A stretch of DNA of 64,000 nt from Streptomyces sp. TLI_105 (lineage in GTDB: Bacteria > Actinomycetota > Actinomycetes > Streptomycetales > Streptomycetaceae), in NCBI RefSeq assembly GCF_900105415.1, contig NZ_FNSM01000001.1, positions 1,860,001 to 1,924,000 of the forward strand, in the 5' to 3' direction. Shown piece after piece: positions 59,987 to 64,000 of this stretch. The notes under the pieces were generated by a model. That model was not told the origin of the DNA, did not search any database, and saw nothing but the letters and a program-made list of their open reading frames with translations. The position numbers were made by a program, and so were the translations under genes. Position 1 is the first letter of the stretch. Every line of letters begins with the position of its first letter.

Positions 59987-60934
59987 TCAGGACGCCGGGG
60001 AGTCCGCCCAGTCCGCGAGGGCCCGGGAGCAGGCGTCCAGGGCCTTCGCCGTGGGGCCGGACGTGCCGGACAGGGCGGCCGACAGGGTCAGGCCGGGGCC
60101 CTCGGTCTCGCCGCCCACCGTCACGGCACAGGCGACCGTCGCCGCCGGGCCCCCCGTACCGGGCGGCGCGGACACCGTGAGGGTCAGCTCGCAGGCCCCG
60201 GGGCGTGCGCCCGCCGCCTCGCACCGGGCCGTCATGGCGGCGGCGAGCGGTTCCGCGTTGTCCTCCAGCGCCCCCGGGCGCAGCGGGAACTCCTCGTCCA
60301 CGGCCACGACGCCGATCCCCCGCAGGGTGGTCGCCCTCAGGTGCAGGGCGCGGGCGCCGAACAGGCCCGTGCTGTGCAGGACGTAGACGGCGACGAGCGC
60401 GGCCCGTACCGCCGCGCCGAGGTCGTTCTCGCCGCCGGGCAGCGGGAAGCGCCACCGGGGCGGCCGGAGCCGTACCGGCGCGATCCCGGAGGTCAGCGCC
60501 GTCAGACCGGCGTGGACCGTCTCGCCGAGGAGCCAGGGGCCGCCGGGGCCGAGCATGAGGAGCCGGCCGTGCTCGTCGACCGCGAGCGGCGCGTCCGTGT
60601 CCGTACGGCCGAAGGGGAAGAGGCGGGCGCCGAGGGAGTCGGCGAGCCGGTTCAGGGCCGGGACGTCGGAGCGGGCCTCGCGGGGGTCGACGACGGCGCC
60701 GAGGGCGGCGACCTCCCGGCCGCCGTCGGCGGCGGGGAGGACGTGCAGGCCGTGGAACTCGCGCACGGCGCGGTCGGCGGCGGGGAAGAGCTCCGCGCCG
60801 ACGGTCACCACGACGAGGACCGCGAGCATGGCGGCGTCCCCGGCGTCACGGCCCGGCCGCCAGCCCGCTTCCGTCAGTACGTCGCTCATGCCCGGTCGTG
60901 TCATGCCCGGTCGTGTCATGCCTGGTCGTGTCAT
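59987..60934 (-). CDS. SUKH-3 fusion protein with unknown C-terminal domain
   Basis: 315 residues. After a fourfold start (MTRPG repeated) and MSDVLTEAGWRPGRDAG the N-terminal half is a SUKH-3 domain (AVREFHGLHVLP, GARLFPFGR, LAVDEHGRLLMLG). The C-terminal 165 residues (from about APVRLRPPRWRFPLP) are not recognised and may be a second immunity module. The first ATG overlaps the stop of the deaminase gene (ATGA). Ancestral start may be the last of the four ATGs, which begins MSDVL. Confidence 0.78.
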   Translation of the reverse strand: MTRPGMTRPGMTRPGMSDVLTEAGWRPGRDAGDAAMLAVLVVVTVGAELFPAADRAVREFHGLHVLPAADGGREVAALGAVVDPREARSDVPALNRLADSLGARLFPFGRTDTDAPLAVDEHGRLLMLGPGGPWLLGETVHAGLTALTSGIAPVRLRPPRWRFPLPGGENDLGAAVRAALVAVYVLHSTGLFGARALHLRATTLRGIGVVAVDEEFPLRPGALEDNAEPLAAAMTARCEAAGARPGACELTLTVSAPPGTGGPAATVACAVTVGGETEGPGLTLSAALSGTSGPTAKALDACSRALADWADSPAS

Positions 60935-60945
60935 GCCTGGTCGTG
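60886..60945. repeat. 15-bp tandem repeat, four copies, over a stop/start junction
   Basis: Four 15-bp units (TCATGCCCGGTCGTG twice, then TCATGCCTGGTCGTG twice). Each minus-strand unit contains the overlapping stop-start ATGA. The copies put four in-frame ATG codons before the SUKH-3 fusion gene, while the last copy ends the deaminase gene. Confidence 0.93.
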
Positions 60946-61326
60946 GAGGATCGTGATCCCCAGCCGGTCGAGGAGCGCCGTGCAGGAGCGGCAGACCTCG
61001 GCCTCCGTGCCGTGCTCGGGGTCGCCGTGCGGGCGGATCTTGCGGGCGACGATCGCCGCGCCCGCGAAGTGCGGGACGGCCTCGTCGAGGGTGGCGGTGC
61101 GGCCGTCGCCGCGCTGCCGGTCGAAACCGAAGAGTTCGTCGGAGACGAGGGCGGACTCGGCGCAGTAGCCGATGAAGGGCTCGCGCAGGGCGGGCGGGAG
61201 CCCGTCGAAGAACTCCCGCACGGCGGGGTGGAGTTCCGGCTCGCCGTCGCCGGTGAGGTTGGTGTGGCTGGTGATGGTGCCGTGGATGAGCAGCGAGGCC
61301 GCCGTACCGGGGATCAGGTCAGACAT
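60931..61326 (-). CDS. free-standing YwqJ-type deaminase domain
   Basis: 131 residues matching the C-terminal domain of the large toxin in this locus: LLIHGTITSHTNLTGDGEPE against LLHDGVVTSQTSATKFEGQA. Zinc deaminase motifs are intact: CAE (55-57) and VCRSC (C112, C115). It has no secretion or WXG100-like domain. It may be an orphan toxin cassette or, less likely, an inactive decoy. Its ATG lies within the 3' end of the SUKH-3 gene upstream, an 8-bp overlap. Confidence 0.8.
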   Translation of the reverse strand: MSDLIPGTAASLLIHGTITSHTNLTGDGEPELHPAVREFFDGLPPALREPFIGYCAESALVSDELFGFDRQRGDGRTATLDEAVPHFAGAAIVARKIRPHGDPEHGTEAEVCRSCTALLDRLGITILHDQA

Positions 61327-61792
61327 AGAGGTCCTCCGCGTCCTGCATGGGCCAGTGGAAGAGGCCGATCATGGCCCCGTGCTTGCCCGTGCCCATGTAG
61401 TAGTTGCCGAAGCTGCTCATGTTGAAGAAGCGGTCCTGCTCGTCGATGACGAGGATCTCCCCTTCCGCCGAGTCCCAGCCGATCGGGAAGACCCGGGCAC
61501 CCAGGCCGCGGCTCAACTCGGCGATGTCCTCGAAGAGGTCGCCCCAGACGGGGACAGGCGTGAAGTGGAGGTGATCCTGACGCTGGGCGTCGGTGGTCAC
61601 GCGGAGTCCCGCGTGCTCGGTCAGGAAGTCGGTGGCGGCGGCGAAGGGTTCCAGAGGGAAACCGCTCTTCCGGCTCTCCTCGACGACCTCCGCCACGAAC
61701 GCCGAGGCCTGCTCGCCGGCGTTCCGACCGGGAGTCCAGCCGTTCTCCGCGAACCAGGCGTCGACATCCGCGGGGGCGTTGAGATGGGGCAT
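61319..61792 (-). CDS. SUKH-3 domain immunity protein, copy 1
   Basis: 157 residues of the SUKH-3 family with FAAATDFLTEHAGLRV, ARVFPIGWDSAEGEILVIDE and FGNYYMGTGKHGAMIGLFHW. It begins ten bases after the toxin stop, so it is the expected immunity partner of the 595-aa toxin. The related protein at 59412-59951 shows a duplication. The ribosome site is weak (GGA). Confidence 0.88.
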   Translation of the reverse strand: MPHLNAPADVDAWFAENGWTPGRNAGEQASAFVAEVVEESRKSGFPLEPFAAATDFLTEHAGLRVTTDAQRQDHLHFTPVPVWGDLFEDIAELSRGLGARVFPIGWDSAEGEILVIDEQDRFFNMSSFGNYYMGTGKHGAMIGLFHWPMQDAEDLYV

Positions 61793-61802
61793 GGGGAGGT
61801 TC

Positions 61803-63590
61803 CTAACCTGCGTAGGCGGTGATGCCGGCCATGTCTAGGGCGATCGCGCACGAGCGGCACGGCTCTTTGTAGTCGTTGTGCTTGAGGATGCCCCGCGGAT
61901 CCCGGCCGACCTGCACGGTGTACATCTGCGCACCGTTCATCGCATCGCGCACGTGATCGAGCGTACTGATGTTCGTGCCGCTCGGGTCGAGCTGGCGGAG
62001 CCGGTCCGAGAGCAGCAGAGGCTCGGCGCACTGCCCGTGGCCCGCGCCCGGCCTGCCGCCGTCCCCTTCGATCCTGGCCTTCACCTGGTCGTAGATGTCC
62101 TGCACGGCCGGATGCAGGTCGGGCTTGGCCTGGCCCTCGAACTTGGTCGCGCTGGTCTGGCTGGTGACGACGCCGTCGTGGAGCAGTCCGCCTGCGCAGG
62201 CGTTGTCCTTGACGAGGTGCTCGCCGACCGGGAAGCGGGTCTTGGCCAGGTCGATCTGGTGCTTGGGGTCGTTCTCGTTCTCCGGATCCGCCCTGCGCGC
62301 CCGGTCGGCGAGGTCGCGGGCCTCCTGGACGAGGGCCTCGCGCTGCTGCTCGGGGGTCAGGTGGCTCACGTCGAGCGGGTCGGTGCGGTGGTGGCGCATG
62401 GTGCCGGCGGAGCTGCCGTGCCAGGGCGGGGCCGGGGTGATGCGGTTGCCGCCGGGGTTGTTCCCGGAGCCGCCGTTGCCTCCACCGCCGGGAGGGTTGC
62501 CGTTCCCGCCGCCACCGCCGCCGCCCGCGCCGCCCTTGCCCCCCTTGTCGTGGTCGCCCTTGCGCTGGCGGGCGAAGCGGTCGCGGAGGTCGTCGTCGGT
62601 GTTCTTGTGGTCGACGGAGATCTGCTTGACGACCTTGGGCAGCGTCTGGCCGACGTGGTCGCCCATCGACTTCGCCGCCTTGGTCAGGGCCTCCATCGCC
62701 TTGTCCGCGATCGGGTCGATCGCCTCGGCGATCGAGTCGCGCCCCCGGGTGCGGCCGTGCGCGGTCTTCGCCTTCGTGAGTTTGCCCGTCGTCTTCCCGT
62801 GGATGCGCACGCTGACGGTGTTGAGCTGGGTGGAGGCGTGGTCGTGCTCGGCGTGCTCGATGTGCAGGTTCTTCAGCCCGCTGCCCTTGGAGCCGCCGCC
62901 CCCGCCGCCGCCGGCCGAGGCCAGGTTCAGGCTCTCCTTGCCCGACTGCACCCCGTCCTTGAAGCCGTCCGTGCCGGCCTTCTTGGTCTGGTCGAGGTCC
63001 ACGCCGTCCTGCAGGCCGATCGCCATCGCGCCCAGCTGCACGACCAGGTCCGCCGCCATGCCCTCCAGGGCCGCGACCGCCGGCTCGGTCAGCGCGGAGA
63101 CGACGTACCCGACGGCCTCCTCCACGCACTCCTTGATCAGCCGCTTGATGACCTCCTGCGTGGCCCGCATCGCGCCCGCGCCGATCAGCGCCGACAGACC
63201 GCCGGTCACCGGGATCAGCGAGAGCGCGATGCCCGCCTCGGAGGCGAGGTAGCCCAGCTGCGCCAGCGCCGCGAACTTCATGCCCTCCACGGCGCCGGCC
63301 GCCAGGTCCAGGCCGCCCGCGATCGTCCGGGCCGCGCCGGCGATGTCCTTGAAGTGCTTGCCCTTGACCTTCTGCCAGTGCTCGTCGAGGGCGTCGATCG
63401 CCTCGCCCTGGCCCGAGGACAACAGCCGCTCGAAGTGGTTGTTCGCGAGCTGGCCGTCGTCCTCCAGGTCGTCCGCGAACTCCCTGAGCGCGTCCGCCAT
63501 CTCGCGGTACGCGTCCTCGTCGACGTTCGGCCAGGCCACACCGATCAGATCGAGAAGGGTGTCGGCCCAGTCCGGAACCGTGACAGCCAT
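61803..63590 (-). CDS. polymorphic toxin: WXG100/CpnT-like N-terminus, C-terminal YwqJ deaminase
   Basis: 595 residues. Residues 1-215 are helical with hydrophobic stretches (IALSLIPVTGGLSALIGAGA) and match the WXG100-like/CpnT N-terminal type that marks export by an ESX-type (type VII) system. A Gly/Asn/Pro-rich linker spans about 350-385. The C-terminal domain has the deaminase active site CAE (521-523) and PCRSC (C578, C581). It should deaminate nucleic acid or nucleotide substrate in a rival cell. GGGGG seven bases before the chosen ATG sets the start; an ATG six bases upstream is too close. Head of the locus; no ESX genes are in the window. Confidence 0.87.
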   Translation of the reverse strand: MAVTVPDWADTLLDLIGVAWPNVDEDAYREMADALREFADDLEDDGQLANNHFERLLSSGQGEAIDALDEHWQKVKGKHFKDIAGAARTIAGGLDLAAGAVEGMKFAALAQLGYLASEAGIALSLIPVTGGLSALIGAGAMRATQEVIKRLIKECVEEAVGYVVSALTEPAVAALEGMAADLVVQLGAMAIGLQDGVDLDQTKKAGTDGFKDGVQSGKESLNLASAGGGGGGGSKGSGLKNLHIEHAEHDHASTQLNTVSVRIHGKTTGKLTKAKTAHGRTRGRDSIAEAIDPIADKAMEALTKAAKSMGDHVGQTLPKVVKQISVDHKNTDDDLRDRFARQRKGDHDKGGKGGAGGGGGGGNGNPPGGGGNGGSGNNPGGNRITPAPPWHGSSAGTMRHHRTDPLDVSHLTPEQQREALVQEARDLADRARRADPENENDPKHQIDLAKTRFPVGEHLVKDNACAGGLLHDGVVTSQTSATKFEGQAKPDLHPAVQDIYDQVKARIEGDGGRPGAGHGQCAEPLLLSDRLRQLDPSGTNISTLDHVRDAMNGAQMYTVQVGRDPRGILKHNDYKEPCRSCAIALDMAGITAYAG

Positions 63591-63666
63591 GTTCATGCCC
63601 CCGTGTCGGCTGTTTGCAATGCGCAACAGTCCTACCACGGGAGGCGGCTGACGAACCGTCCGGGGG

Positions 63667-64000
63667 TCAGCCCTCCTCGGGCTCCAGCCGCAGCGAGATC
63701 GAGTTGATGCAGTACCGCTGGTCCGTCGGGGTCGGGTAGCCCTCGCCCTCGAAGACGTGGCCCAGGTGGGAGCCGCAGCGGGCGCAGCGGACCTCGGTGC
63801 GGACCATGCCGTGGGAGGTGTCCGCGACGAGCTCGACGGCCTCGCTGTCCTTCGGGTCGTAGAAGGACGGCCAGCCGCAGTGCGACTCGAACTTCTCGTT
63901 CGACGTGAAGAGCTCCGCCCCGCAGGCGCGGCAGGAGTAGACGCCCTTCGTCTTCGTGTCGGTGTACTCACCGCGGAAGGCGGGCTCCGTGCCGGCCAGC
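63667..64000 (-). CDS. msrB: peptide-methionine (R)-S-oxide reductase MsrB, 5' end outside
   Basis: The visible 110 residues contain the two zinc CxxC pairs (CRACGAE, CARCGSH), SHCGWPSFY and the catalytic Cys motif RYCINSISL. It reduces methionine-R-sulfoxide in proteins. The gene begins beyond the right edge, so start and upstream context are not seen. Confidence 0.95.
   Translation of the reverse strand, partial: LAGTEPAFRGEYTDTKTKGVYSCRACGAELFTSNEKFESHCGWPSFYDPKDSEAVELVADTSHGMVRTEVRCARCGSHLGHVFEGEGYPTPTDQRYCINSISLRLEPEEG

Noticed and set aside
60886..60945. CRISPR-like array
   Set aside because: Units are contiguous 15-bp copies without spacers, and no cas gene is present.
63803..63971. 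N-terminal extension of the toxin across msrB
   Set aside because: The frame is open but lies in the msrB gene, whose zinc and catalytic motifs are intact in another frame of the same strand.

Overview
The window is about 72% GC, rich in GTG starts and has very strong third-position GC. Its gene content (mycothiol-linked enzymes, XRE/DUF397 modules, the SAV2148-type HEPN protein, DUF397, DUF4232 and SUKH genes, ATPase-less sugar importers) points to the chromosome of a Streptomyces or very close actinomycete. About 60 protein genes are supported, most of them ordinary chromosomal genes, with one insertion sequence and one toxin-immunity locus at the right end. No tRNA, rRNA or CRISPR was seen.

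Layout. 1-7.7 kb: the 3' end of a TrmB/LuxR-type regulator, two small proteins, an Ada-AlkA DNA repair fusion, rsgA preceded by a possible 23-codon leader and two inverted repeats, a YihY membrane protein and an AidB-like acyl-CoA dehydrogenase. 8-12.2 kb: a GAF regulator, an IS5-type element that landed on the stop codon of a secreted SnoaL-type protein, and an acetyltransferase. 12.2-21.9 kb: a complete assimilatory sulfate reduction operon (Cys leader peptide, sulfite reductase, a 59-aa zinc-ribbon protein, cysH, cysC, cysD, cysN), then a sulfonate-type ABC importer and a sirohydrochlorin chelatase that would supply siroheme to the reductase. 21.9-31.4 kb: small thiol/stress enzymes, a sugar ABC importer lacking its own ATPase, a phosphotransferase, an epoxide-hydrolase-like protein, an exonuclease and a HEPN protein. 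31.4-46.1 kb: a copper amine oxidase split over two genes, then glgX, treY and treZ (glycogen to trehalose), interleaved with an MFS transporter, a P450-like protein, an FHA protein and an acetyltransferase. 46.1-52 kb: an M24 peptidase, a LysR regulator, a TPR protein, a glutamine amidotransferase, a kinase and a VOC protein. 52-59.5 kb: an EF-G paralogue with a candidate leader ORF, an ATPase/XRE/DUF397 module around a 28-bp palindrome, a DUF4232 lipoprotein, an AraC regulator divergent from an NmrA-type oxidoreductase, and an SDR.

59.4-63.6 kb: the most interesting segment, a one-strand polymorphic-toxin locus: a 595-aa protein with a WXG100/CpnT-like N-terminus and a C-terminal YwqJ-type deaminase, a SUKH-3 immunity protein, a free-standing second deaminase domain with its catalytic motifs intact, a SUKH-3 fusion protein and another SUKH-3 protein. 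The genes overlap or nearly touch, and one junction carries a fourfold 15-bp repeat that multiplies the start codon. The window ends inside msrB.

Several short tandem duplications sit exactly at gene 3' ends (1987-2023, 12113-12190, 35940-36070). All functional calls are from reading sequence and motif memory; no database search was run.
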